Shown: positions 18,116 through 25,286 of the stretch, in pieces | Layout of the letters: each line of letters begins with the position of its first letter | How positions within the stretch are numbered: position 1 is the stretch's first letter | Source: a bacterium | GTDB lineage: Bacteria > Bacillota > Clostridia > Lachnospirales > Lachnospiraceae | Length of the DNA: 58,045 nt | Direction of reading: 5' to 3' | NCBI GenBank assembly: GCA_030524485.1 | Contig: JAUNGR010000001.1 | Location: 27,460 to 85,504 of the forward strand | The notes under the pieces: generated by a model | The model's database searches: none | Told to the model about the DNA's origin: nothing | The model's input: the letters and a program-made list of their open reading frames with translations, nothing else | Program-made: the position numbers and the translations under genes

Positions 18116-19903
18116 ATGTATCGTTCACATGTATTGGTCTGCGGCGGAACCGGATGTACTTCTTCCGGCAGCCAGCAGATTATTGACACCCTGCAAAAAG
18201 AACTGGAGAAAGTCGGTTTACAGGACGAAGTCTCCGTAGTACAGACTGGATGCCATGGTCTCTGTGCCTTGGGTCCGATTATGATTGTGTATCCGGATGC
18301 GAGCTTTTACTCCATGGTAAAAGTAGAGGACATTCCGGAGATTGTTTCCGAGCACTTATTAAAGGGACGCGTTGTGACCCGACTGCTCTATAAGGAGACC
18401 GTCAGTGCTTCCGGCATCAAGTCCTTAAGTGACACCGATTTCTATAAAAAACAGCACCGCATTGCCCTTCGCAACTGTGGTGTCATCAATCCGGAGGTGA
18501 TTGAGGAATACATAGGCACCGGCGGTTATGCGGCTCTCGGAAAGGTTTTGACGGAGATGACTCCCGATGATGTCATTCAGACCATCCTAGACAGCGGTCT
18601 GCGCGGACGAGGCGGCGGCGGTTTCCCCACCGGTCTCAAATGGAAGCTGACCAAACAGAATCAAGCAGATCAAAAGTATGTCTGTTGTAATGCAGATGAG
18701 GGCGACCCCGGAGCTTTCATGGACCGCTCCATCTTGGAGGGCGACCCCCATGCTGTTTTGGAGGCGATGGCGATTGCAGGCTATGCCGTAGGTGCAAACC
18801 AAGGTTATATCTACGTTCGTGCGGAGTACCCGATTGCCGTGGACCGTCTTCGCATTGCCATCAATCAGGCACGAGAGGCTGAATTGCTGGGAAAAGATAT
18901 CTTTGGCTCCGGCTTTGATTTTGACATTGACCTCCGTCTCGGTGCAGGTGCCTTCGTCTGCGGCGAGGAGACCGCTCTGATGACTTCCATTGAGGGCAAC
19001 CGTGGTGAGCCGAGACCCAGACCTCCGTTCCCGGCTCAAAAGGGTCTATTCCAGAAGCCAACTCTCTTAAATAATGTGGAGACTTATGCAAACATTCCTC
19101 AGATTATCTTAAACGGTGCGGAATGGTTTGCCTCCATGGGTACCGAAAAGTCCAAGGGTACTAAGGTGTTCGCTCTCGGTGGCAAGATTAACAACACCGG
19201 TCTTGTGGAGATTCCCATGGGTACGACTCTGCGCACTGTCATCGAAGAGATTGGCGGTGGCATCCCGAACGGTAAGAAATTTAAGGCCGCTCAGACCGGC
19301 GGTCCTTCCGGCGGCTGCATTCCGGCAGAGCACTTTGATGTTCCGATTGATTATGACAACCTGATTGCTATCGGCTCCATGATGGGTTCCGGCGGTCTGA
19401 TTGTTCTGGATGAGGATGACTGTATGGTTGACATCGCCAAGTTCTTCTTGGAATTTACCGTGGATGAGTCCTGCGGAAAGTGTACGCCCTGCCGCATCGG
19501 AACCAAGCGTATGCTTGAGATTCTCACCAAGATTACCAAGGGGCAGGCGACAATGGAAGACCTCGACCGCTTGGAACAGCTTTGTTACTACATCAAGGAA
19601 AATTCCGCCTGTGCACTTGGTCAGACGGCACCCAACCCAGTGCTTTCCACTCTGCACTACTTCCGTGATGAGTATCTCGCTCACATTCAGGATAAGACCT
19701 GTCCGGCGGGTGTTTGTAAGGCACTGCTCTCTTATCACATCGATGCGGATAAGTGTAAGGGCTGTACGCTCTGTGCCCGCAACTGTCCGAACAATGCCAT
19801 CATCGGCAGCGTGAAGAATCCGCATATCATTGACCAAGAGAAGTGTATTAAGTGTGGTGCTTGTATGGAAAAATGTAGATTTGGCGCAATTTACAAGAAA
19901 TAA
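18116..19903 (+). CDS. hydB: Bifurcating [FeFe] hydrogenase subunit HydB (NuoF-like, NADH- and FMN-binding)
   Basis: 595 residues: an N-terminal [2Fe-2S] thioredoxin-like domain (CGGTGCTSSG, TGCHGLC), then the NuoF core with the FMN loop GRGGGGFPTGLKWKL and the NADH site (GEETALMTSIEGNRGEPRP), an SLBB domain, the 4Fe-4S motif CGKCTPCRIGTKRML, and two C-terminal ferredoxin clusters (CKGCTLCARNC, CIKCGACMEKC). This layout is that of HydB, where FMN is the proposed bifurcation site. The ATG at 18116 follows AGGAGGA; the ORF start at 18059 overlaps the previous gene and is not used. Confidence 0.95.
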   Translation: MYRSHVLVCGGTGCTSSGSQQIIDTLQKELEKVGLQDEVSVVQTGCHGLCALGPIMIVYPDASFYSMVKVEDIPEIVSEHLLKGRVVTRLLYKETVSASGIKSLSDTDFYKKQHRIALRNCGVINPEVIEEYIGTGGYAALGKVLTEMTPDDVIQTILDSGLRGRGGGGFPTGLKWKLTKQNQADQKYVCCNADEGDPGAFMDRSILEGDPHAVLEAMAIAGYAVGANQGYIYVRAEYPIAVDRLRIAINQAREAELLGKDIFGSGFDFDIDLRLGAGAFVCGEETALMTSIEGNRGEPRPRPPFPAQKGLFQKPTLLNNVETYANIPQIILNGAEWFASMGTEKSKGTKVFALGGKINNTGLVEIPMGTTLRTVIEEIGGGIPNGKKFKAAQTGGPSGGCIPAEHFDVPIDYDNLIAIGSMMGSGGLIVLDEDDCMVDIAKFFLEFTVDESCGKCTPCRIGTKRMLEILTKITKGQATMEDLDRLEQLCYYIKENSACALGQTAPNPVLSTLHYFRDEYLAHIQDKTCPAGVCKALLSYHIDADKCKGCTLCARNCPNNAIIGSVKNPHIIDQEKCIKCGACMEKCRFGAIYKK

Positions 19904-19952
19904 CAGTCAAAATGGCTGCCAAAGCTACCAAATGTAACGGAGGTTTTCTAAC

Positions 19953-21701
19953 ATGGAGAATATTACAATTAAAATAAATGGAATGCAAGTCAGTGCCCCC
20001 AAGGGTTCCACGATTTTGGAAGCGGCAAGACTTGCACATATTGAGATTCCTACCCTCTGCTATCTCAAAGAAATCAATGAGATTGCTGCCTGCCGCATCT
20101 GTGTGGTTGAAGTCAAGGGGGCAAAAAGCTTAGTCGCTTCCTGTGTATACCCCATCAACGAGGGCATGGAAGTATGGACGAACACACCAAAGGTTCTGGA
20201 TTCCCGCAAAAAGACCTTGCAGCTCATCCTTTCCAATCACAACCGCAGCTGTCTGTCCTGTGTGCGCAGCGGCAACTGTGAATTGCAGAAATTGTGTAAG
20301 GACTTAAAGGTAGACAATGAGGCTCTGTACGACGGCGAGAAAACGCCGAGCGAGATTGATTTTTCGGCCGCTCATATGCTTCGAGACAACAGCAAGTGCA
20401 TTCTTTGCCGCCGCTGTTCGGCTGTCTGTGAGAAGGTGCAGGGCATCGGTGTGATTGGAGCCAATGAGCGTGGCTTCGCTACCTTCATCGGTTCTGCCTT
20501 TGACATGGGACTGGGTGAAACCAGCTGTGTCTCCTGTGGACAGTGTATTGCGGTATGTCCAACCGGTGCTTTGAGTGAGAAAGATTCCACAGATGCTGTG
20601 TTTGCTGCGATTGCAGACCCAAGCAAGCATGTGATTGTGCAGACTGCTCCGGCTGTTCGTGCCGCTTTGGGCGAGGCTTTCGGGCTTCCGATTGGCACCA
20701 ACGTGGAAGGAAAGATGGTTGCTGCTCTTCGCCGCCTTGGTTTTGAGAAGGTATTTGACACTGACTTCAGTGCTGACCTCACCATCATGGAGGAAGCACA
20801 TGAATTTCTTGATAGAGTACAAAACGGAGGCGTACTGCCGATGATTACTTCCTGCTCCCCTGGATGGATTAAGTACTGCGAGCACTACTTCCCAGAGATG
20901 ACGGAGAATCTCTCCTCCTGCAAGTCCCCGCAGCAGATGTTCGGAGCAATCGCAAAGTCCTACTATGCAGAGAAGATGGGCTGGGATGCAAAGGATATCG
21001 TTTCTGTCAGCGTCATGCCTTGTACGGCAAAGAAGTTCGAGATTGGACGTAAGGACCAAGCTGCAAATGGGGTGCCGGATGTGGACTTTGTTCTGACCAC
21101 CAGAGAACTGGCACGCATGATTGAACGTACCGGTATGCAATTCTTGGCTCTTCCGGAGGAAGAATATGACCTGCCTCTGGGCATCGACAGCGGTGCAGCC
21201 GTTATTTTCGGTGCAACTGGCGGTGTAATGGAAGCAGCTCTGCGTACTGCAGTGGAGACCTTGAGCGGCGAGGAACTTCCGAGCGTAGACTTCACCGAGG
21301 TTCGTGGAACTCAGGGCATAAAAGAGGCAACGTATCAGGTGGCTGGTATGGATGTGAAGGTCGCTGTTGCGTCCGGATTGAAGAATGCGAAAGAACTCTT
21401 GGAGAATGTGAAGTCTGGAAAGGCCAGCTATCACTTTATTGAGATTATGGGCTGTCCGGGTGGCTGCGTCAATGGAGGTGGTCAACCGCAGCAGCCAGCG
21501 AGTGTGAGAAATACCGTGGATATCCGTGCTTTACGTGCAAAGGTATTGTATGATGCCGATGCGAATAATCCGATCAGGAAGTCTCATGAGAATCCAGCGA
21601 TTAAGGAGCTGTATGCGACTTATCTTGGAGAGCCGGGAAGTGAGAAGGCACATCATTTGCTGCATACTAGCTATGTGAAGAGACGCATTAATGAAATTTA
21701 A
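19953..21701 (+). CDS. hydA: Bifurcating [FeFe] hydrogenase catalytic subunit HydA
   Basis: 582 residues. N-terminal [2Fe-2S] plant-type domain (CYLKEINEIAACRIC), a His/Cys cluster domain (HNRSCLSCVRSGNC), two 4Fe-4S motifs (CILCRRC and CVSCGQCIAVC), then the H-cluster domain: L1 ITSCSPGW, L2 MPCTAKKFE, L3 MGCPGGCVNGGGQP, and the small-subunit-like tail (HENPAIKELYATYLGEP). TSCSPGW rather than TSCCPxW is typical of the trimeric, electron-bifurcating group. It catalyses reversible H2 formation from reduced ferredoxin plus NADH. GGAGG precedes the ATG. It ends where one of the two 15-bp inverted repeats flanking the AT-rich island begins. Confidence 0.96.
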   Translation: MENITIKINGMQVSAPKGSTILEAARLAHIEIPTLCYLKEINEIAACRICVVEVKGAKSLVASCVYPINEGMEVWTNTPKVLDSRKKTLQLILSNHNRSCLSCVRSGNCELQKLCKDLKVDNEALYDGEKTPSEIDFSAAHMLRDNSKCILCRRCSAVCEKVQGIGVIGANERGFATFIGSAFDMGLGETSCVSCGQCIAVCPTGALSEKDSTDAVFAAIADPSKHVIVQTAPAVRAALGEAFGLPIGTNVEGKMVAALRRLGFEKVFDTDFSADLTIMEEAHEFLDRVQNGGVLPMITSCSPGWIKYCEHYFPEMTENLSSCKSPQQMFGAIAKSYYAEKMGWDAKDIVSVSVMPCTAKKFEIGRKDQAANGVPDVDFVLTTRELARMIERTGMQFLALPEEEYDLPLGIDSGAAVIFGATGGVMEAALRTAVETLSGEELPSVDFTEVRGTQGIKEATYQVAGMDVKVAVASGLKNAKELLENVKSGKASYHFIEIMGCPGGCVNGGGQPQQPASVRNTVDIRALRAKVLYDADANNPIRKSHENPAIKELYATYLGEPGSEKAHHLLHTSYVKRRINEI

Positions 21702-21712
21702 AGGCTGAATTT
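21698..21712 (+). repeat. Left copy of a 15-bp inverted repeat flanking the AT-rich island
   Basis: TTAAAGGCTGAATTT overlaps the hydA stop codon. The exact reverse complement is at 29017-29031, on the other side of the seven-gene AT-rich island. It may mark an insertion boundary. Confidence 0.5.
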
Positions 21713-21735
21713 ATAACCAATAGTCCGCTGGACTG

Positions 21736-21855
21736 TGCCAGTAAGGAGTCGCAGACACGCTCTCGCTCAGCATTCGAAGTAGCGGTACCTAAGACGCAAG
21801 AAAACTGCGTCTAAGTACCGACTTCTCATTATGGTCTGACTGTCTCCTTCTGGCA
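21736..21855. repeat. 120-nt nested palindrome downstream of hydA
   Basis: The outer arms pair imperfectly: TGCCAGTAAGGAG and GCAGAC on the left with GTCTGAC and CTCCTTCTGGCA on the right. An inner stem at 21776-21825 pairs GAAGT..GGTACCTAAGACGCA with TGCGTCTAAGTACC..ACTTC. There is no T-tract after it, so it is not a plain terminator. It may be a MITE-like element or a structured 3' region. The rest of 21702-21952 has no gene. Confidence 0.6.
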
Positions 21856-21952
21856 GCAGCTCCAGCTACCTTCTATACAATCTATTTGTTTAGCTTTCGT
21901 TTGACCGCAGGCTAAATCAACAACTGTGAATCGTCTCCGTAAAAGACAAAAT

Positions 21953-21992
21953 AAGAGGTATCCTAGTTAATACTTTTTCTAGGATACCTCTT
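21953..21992 (-). terminator. Terminator of the island's minus-strand genes
   Basis: A 14-bp perfect stem, AAGAGGTATCCTAG with CTAGGATACCTCTT, with a 12-nt loop. On the minus strand it is followed by TTATTTTGTCTTTT. It lies nine bases after the stop of the Cys-rich gene. Confidence 0.8.
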
Positions 21993-22001
21993 GGTTTACC
22001 A

Positions 22002-22193
22002 CTAACCCTTAAAACTCAAACATCCTTGACGCTCTCTGGGATAATAATATGAACCGTAGTGAGAACAGTACTGTCGTCCATTGCTATCTCTATCATATGG
22101 ACTCCAGTAAATACATCCGTCCGCACAATTATATCCGCAGAAGGTTCCCTTCGGAAGACTAATCTCCTTTAACTCTTTTTTTACATTCTTCAT
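22002..22193 (-). CDS. Small Cys-rich protein (63 aa)
   Basis: Unrecognised. Five cysteines at 19, 23, 27, 43 and 58, with a C-x3-C-x3-C cluster (CGYNCADGC) and an aromatic-rich middle (YCSHYGSYYYP). No signal peptide; the N-terminus is charged (MKNVKKELKE). It could be a small zinc- or metal-binding protein. AGGAGG lies upstream of the ATG. It lies 11 bases after the JAMM metalloprotease gene and is the last gene of the island operon, so a functional link with the protease (substrate, partner or inhibitor) is possible. Confidence 0.65.
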   Translation of the reverse strand: MKNVKKELKEISLPKGTFCGYNCADGCIYWSPYDRDSNGRQYCSHYGSYYYPRERQGCLSFKG

Positions 22194-22204
22194 TTTTTTC
22201 CTCC

Positions 22205-22633
22205 TTATATTATTTTTATTGGTACTTTTACTATTCTTAGATTATCCATATCCCATATAGCTAAAAATAGCAAAATTTCCTGCTTAGGTATTACAATTGG
22301 AAAATACAAACTTTTCAGGCAGTTCTTATTTATTGCCATTATTCTTTTTATGTACTCTTTATCCCCTACAGACAAGCACCTTTGTTCCGATAAATGTGTA
22401 TGAAAAATCCCACAAAATTCTATTTTCTCTTCATTCCATATCTGGAAAGTTTGATTTAATAGTACACTATCTGGAATATAAGTTGCTTTTTCTTTCGATT
22501 GTATCCCTACATCAAACACCACTTTGTCTATGATGCCATTTTTTTCTCCTATATATCCTCCCATTTCTGGTGGAGCAATATGGCATTTATCTAAAATTTC
22601 ATCATAAATCCTTTTAGATATTTTCTTCTCCAT
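22205..22633 (-). CDS. JAMM/MPN (JAB, Mov34) metalloprotease
   Basis: 142 residues with a complete JAMM zinc site: Glu30 in GGYIGE, and H78-x-H80-x7-S88-x2-D91 (HTHLSEQRCLSVGD). It is therefore a predicted active isopeptidase or endopeptidase of the family that includes deubiquitinases, RadC-related proteins and sulfur-carrier-processing enzymes. No ubiquitin-like protein, E1 or E2 is next to it; the nearest small neighbours are a two-TM protein and the Cys-rich peptide. AT-rich codon use matches the island. It was probably transferred with the CHAT-sigma genes. Confidence 0.85.
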   Translation of the reverse strand: MEKKISKRIYDEILDKCHIAPPEMGGYIGEKNGIIDKVVFDVGIQSKEKATYIPDSVLLNQTFQIWNEEKIEFCGIFHTHLSEQRCLSVGDKEYIKRIMAINKNCLKSLYFPIVIPKQEILLFLAIWDMDNLRIVKVPIKII

Positions 22634-22643
22634 ACTTATTCAT

Positions 22644-22844
22644 CTAGCTTCTGACTAACTTGAATAAAAATGAGATTATAATAAGTGTTGAAAATGGCAC
22701 TCCTACGACAAGAGCTGCCAAAAGCTTGACAAGAATGTTCACTGGTTTTTTCTGATCTAGCCAACTACTCCGACCGGTTAACCATCTCCAGCCCACAAAA
22801 CCAGCAAAAAGCATGTACAAAAGTACAAGGATATCTTCTTTCAT
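22644..22844 (-). CDS. Small two-helix membrane protein (66 aa)
   Basis: Unrecognised. Two hydrophobic segments, LVLLYMLFAGFVGW near the N-terminus and a longer one around LLAALVVGVPFSTLII, are separated by a polar loop (RSSWLDQKKP). Eleven bases separate it from the JAMM gene downstream. A candidate membrane partner of the JAMM protein. Confidence 0.55.
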   Translation of the reverse strand: MKEDILVLLYMLFAGFVGWRWLTGRSSWLDQKKPVNILVKLLAALVVGVPFSTLIIISFLFKLVRS

Positions 22845-22900
22845 TTATTTTTTTCCTTTCTTTATCTAATCTTATGTTTATTTATAATTCTACACATCTA

Positions 22901-23530
22901 CTATTTAGGATTTTTAGTATAAGTAGGGTAATCTCTTTTAATATAGTTGATCATATTATTAATATAGTCTTCCCCTCCAACCAATCCTCTCTCTACCAAG
23001 ATATCTAATCTGATCTTAGCCTCCCTACTCTCTTCTTCCGCACTATTCCCATGGAGAAATGCACATACAATCCAAAACACTCCATTTTCTATTGTACAAT
23101 CATGTCGTCCTTTGGTTTGAATATTTAAATCTCCCAATGCAATCTGGGCTTTAGCGTGTCCCTGTTTTGATGCCATCTCCAGATACTGTAAAGCTCTCTG
23201 TTTTTTGAAAATCACCCCCATCTCACCTATTTTATAAAGCTCTCCTAATGAATATTGTGCGTCAGCTACCCCCTTTTCAGCTGCAAACTGCATATACAAC
23301 CACGCTTTTATTTTATTTTTCTTTGTTCCTGTTCCAAATAAATATCCAAGAGCAGTCATAAAGGAAGCCTTTGGGTCCCCCTTATCTGCAGCCATTTTAT
23401 AGTACTTCTGGGCTTTTGTATCATTCTTCTCTGTATATAGCCCCTTATTAAAACAATCAGCTACTATAAGCATCGTTTTAACATCTCCAACCTCTGCCTT
23501 TCTTATTAAGCTGTCAAATTCTTTATCCAT
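22901..23530 (-). CDS. Sel1-repeat (TPR-like) protein
   Basis: 209 residues made of Sel1-like helical repeats (AQKYYKMAADKGDPKASFMTA, YMQFAAEKGVADAQYSLGE, ALQYLEMASKQGHAKAQIALG), which act as protein-interaction scaffolds. No signal peptide or enzymatic motif. It is the first gene of the second island unit: the shared promoter motif at 23605-23634 lies upstream and the ribosome binding site GAAAGGAAG is supplied by the end of an R repeat. It may scaffold the JAMM protease or the CHAT protein, but this is inference. Confidence 0.8.
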   Translation of the reverse strand: MDKEFDSLIRKAEVGDVKTMLIVADCFNKGLYTEKNDTKAQKYYKMAADKGDPKASFMTALGYLFGTGTKKNKIKAWLYMQFAAEKGVADAQYSLGELYKIGEMGVIFKKQRALQYLEMASKQGHAKAQIALGDLNIQTKGRHDCTIENGVFWIVCAFLHGNSAEEESREAKIRLDILVERGLVGGEDYINNMINYIKRDYPTYTKNPK

Positions 23531-23539
23531 CTCATCTTC

Positions 23540-23581
23540 CTTTCATGCATAGTAGTGTTCCACCGCAGGCGAATCATATCC
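23540..23581 (+). repeat. R repeat, copy 1
   Basis: Starts CTTTCATGCATAGTAGTG and ends CACCGCAGGCGAATCATATCC. Copy of the dispersed palindromic element. It lies in the leader of the Sel1 gene, right after the island promoter motif. Confidence 0.75.
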
Positions 23582-23604
23582 GTTTTCTATGATAGTTTAT
23601 ACTA

Positions 23605-23634
23605 TATCATTCGAGCGATTTTCGATTTTCCCGA
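23605..23634 (-). promoter_or_regulatory. Island ECF-like promoter, copy 2 (Sel1-JAMM unit)
   Basis: On the minus strand TCGGGAAAA (23634-23626), a 12-base spacer, then CGAATGATA (23613-23605). The same bipartite motif with the same spacing precedes the CHAT gene. GGGAA at -35 and CGA at -10 are typical of ECF-type sigma promoters. It probably initiates near 23597. Confidence 0.6.
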
Positions 23635-23669
23635 TAAAAATATGTTTTTTTCGAGAAATTAAATCCTAC

Positions 23670-24257
23670 CTAATTTTCTTCTATGTAAATCTCGAATTCT
23701 TCTTCTGGAATATCTTCTAATACCCCCTTCATATAGTTTCCCTTTGATTCCAAAGGAATTTCAATCGTAGGTTGAGTTGCAAACTTTACGCTAACTTTAT
23801 AGTCAGCACTCTCTGTTTGTATTCTAAACTGAATCATAAGTTTGTGTCTTTCTGCATCAAAAATAAAGTATGTTCCCTCATCATCTAAATCCACCATATG
23901 TAATGTAGACTTTTTTATGTTGCCACCTCTAACCGCTCCTGACAAAGTCTGTTCAAATGAAAAAACTGCTGTATCCTGTGGAACCTGTTCACAAATCAAC
24001 GACATTCTATTCTGTATGTATTCATAACTCACCTTCAATACTGCTAGAGCCTTCTTTACCTTTATTGGTATTTCTTTTGACATTTGTATGTAGCTCAAAC
24101 TTGTCGCATCTAATATTGCTACTAAAACACAATACTTATTAAAACATTCTCTACATATTTTCATATGTTCTAGTTGTTTTTCTTCTTCTACATTCAGTGG
24201 CTTCATATTACGAGACAACTCTGCCAAATTATATAACTGTTCTTCTGTTATATGCAT
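23670..24257 (-). CDS. Putative zinc-binding anti-sigma factor (ZAS-like) with C-terminal beta domain
   Basis: 195 residues. Residues 31-38 read HMKICREC, exactly the H-x3-C-x2-C motif of zinc anti-sigma domains (zf-HC2). A short hydrophobic stretch follows (CVLVAILDATSL) but no clear transmembrane helix, so the protein is probably cytosolic. The second half is beta-rich (GTYFIFDAERHKLMIQFRI, KVSVKFATQPTIEI) and ends in an acidic tail. The ATG directly abuts the stop of the sigma-factor gene and uses AAAGGAGG inside that gene's last codons, so the two are translationally coupled, as sigma/anti-sigma pairs usually are. The central linker is a plausible cleavage region for the CHAT protease. 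The anti-sigma role is inferred from motif and position. Confidence 0.6.
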   Translation of the reverse strand: MHITEEQLYNLAELSRNMKPLNVEEEKQLEHMKICRECFNKYCVLVAILDATSLSYIQMSKEIPIKVKKALAVLKVSYEYIQNRMSLICEQVPQDTAVFSFEQTLSGAVRGGNIKKSTLHMVDLDDEGTYFIFDAERHKLMIQFRIQTESADYKVSVKFATQPTIEIPLESKGNYMKGVLEDIPEEEFEIYIEEN

Positions 24258-25241
24258 CTATTTTCCTCCTTTCACTAAACGATATATCTTGTCATTTTCT
24301 GGTACGTACTTCATCACAGATTCTACCAGTTTGGGGTCTTTAATAACAATTTCATGAATTTCCTGCACCAAGCTCTTATGAAAGTTCTCTGACCAATAAT
24401 CGATCTTTCGTTTATCATATTCTTTAGTATATATGACATCTTTCAAACTCACTTGTCCAGCAGCTACAGGTATCTCTAATTGGGTCCAAAATTCTTCTCC
24501 CCAACTAAGCGTGGGACTAATAAATTTTTTCATTTCTATTTCAGATTCTTCTCCAAGCACTTTTATTGTCTTATCTTTCATATAATCGAAAGCCCACTTT
24601 GCTGAAGCCATCTTCCCTTCTGCTATGGTTTTAATTTCATGATTAATATGTAAAACATGAGGTAAAATCCTAGCATAAAAAATAGCTAATTTTCTTTGAG
24701 GTTCTGTATTAGAACTAACTAATGTTCGACAATAAAGAAGAAATAACTGTTCAAAAACTTTATTTATATCTTCTATATAAGCTGTCCTTTCTAAGTCGAA
24801 TCTTTTATCTTCCACTATATCCGCATAACTCCTATTACCATCCGGTAAAATAGCATCTAAAAAAATCAGTTCTCCTTTGTCTTTGTCAACAATACTTTTT
24901 CTACTACGCACAACATCTATTGCTTTATGATGATAGATTCCTTTGCAGTAACGTGAAAATTCTACATCTAGCTTTCCATCTTCTCTGCTTTTACAGATCT
25001 TCTTCCATATAGCTAAATGCACCTCCTGCTTGACAGTATGTTTTGAATCCTCATCGTAACATTTATTCTGTTTTAATAAACGTCGAACCAAACTAGCATA
25101 TATGGAATCTGTCAACTCAACAAGCTGAATAAATAATCTTTCATCATTAGAAAAATAATATTCCTCATATATCTCTTGGACTTTCTCAAATTTTTCCTGA
25201 TTATAAGTTTTAGCTTGTGTAGTATTTCTTTTTTTCTCCAT
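24258..25241 (-). CDS. Divergent RNA polymerase sigma factor (ECF-like)
   Basis: 327 residues. The N-terminal half has sigma region 2 features: an Asp/Glu-rich DEDSKHTVKQEVHLAIWKKI helix and CKGIYHHKAIDVVRSRKS, equivalent to the usual W-L-x-x-I-A-x-N-x-x-I-D-x-x-R-R. A weaker region-4-like segment (FYARILPHVLHIN through AKWAFDYMKDKTIK) follows, plus an extra C-terminal domain of about 110 residues (from SPTLSWGEEFW) that ordinary ECF factors lack. The ATG at 25241 follows GGGGAG; the longer start at 25271 is less likely. It lies 45 bases after the CHAT gene. It is probably the factor that reads the shared promoter motif at 28916 and 23605. Confidence 0.7.
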   Translation of the reverse strand: MEKKRNTTQAKTYNQEKFEKVQEIYEEYYFSNDERLFIQLVELTDSIYASLVRRLLKQNKCYDEDSKHTVKQEVHLAIWKKICKSREDGKLDVEFSRYCKGIYHHKAIDVVRSRKSIVDKDKGELIFLDAILPDGNRSYADIVEDKRFDLERTAYIEDINKVFEQLFLLYCRTLVSSNTEPQRKLAIFYARILPHVLHINHEIKTIAEGKMASAKWAFDYMKDKTIKVLGEESEIEMKKFISPTLSWGEEFWTQLEIPVAAGQVSLKDVIYTKEYDKRKIDYWSENFHKSLVQEIHEIVIKDPKLVESVMKYVPENDKIYRLVKGGK

Positions 25242-25286
25242 AACTAAATTATCTCCCCTTATCATCAGCACTCATATATCTATGGC

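Noticed and set aside
18587..19837. Minus-strand ORFs opposite hydB (150 and 242 aa)
   Set aside because: Antisense shadows of an unambiguous gene.
20304..21485. 393-aa minus-strand ORF opposite hydA
   Set aside because: Shadow of hydA; Ser/His/Arg-rich composition typical of antisense reading.
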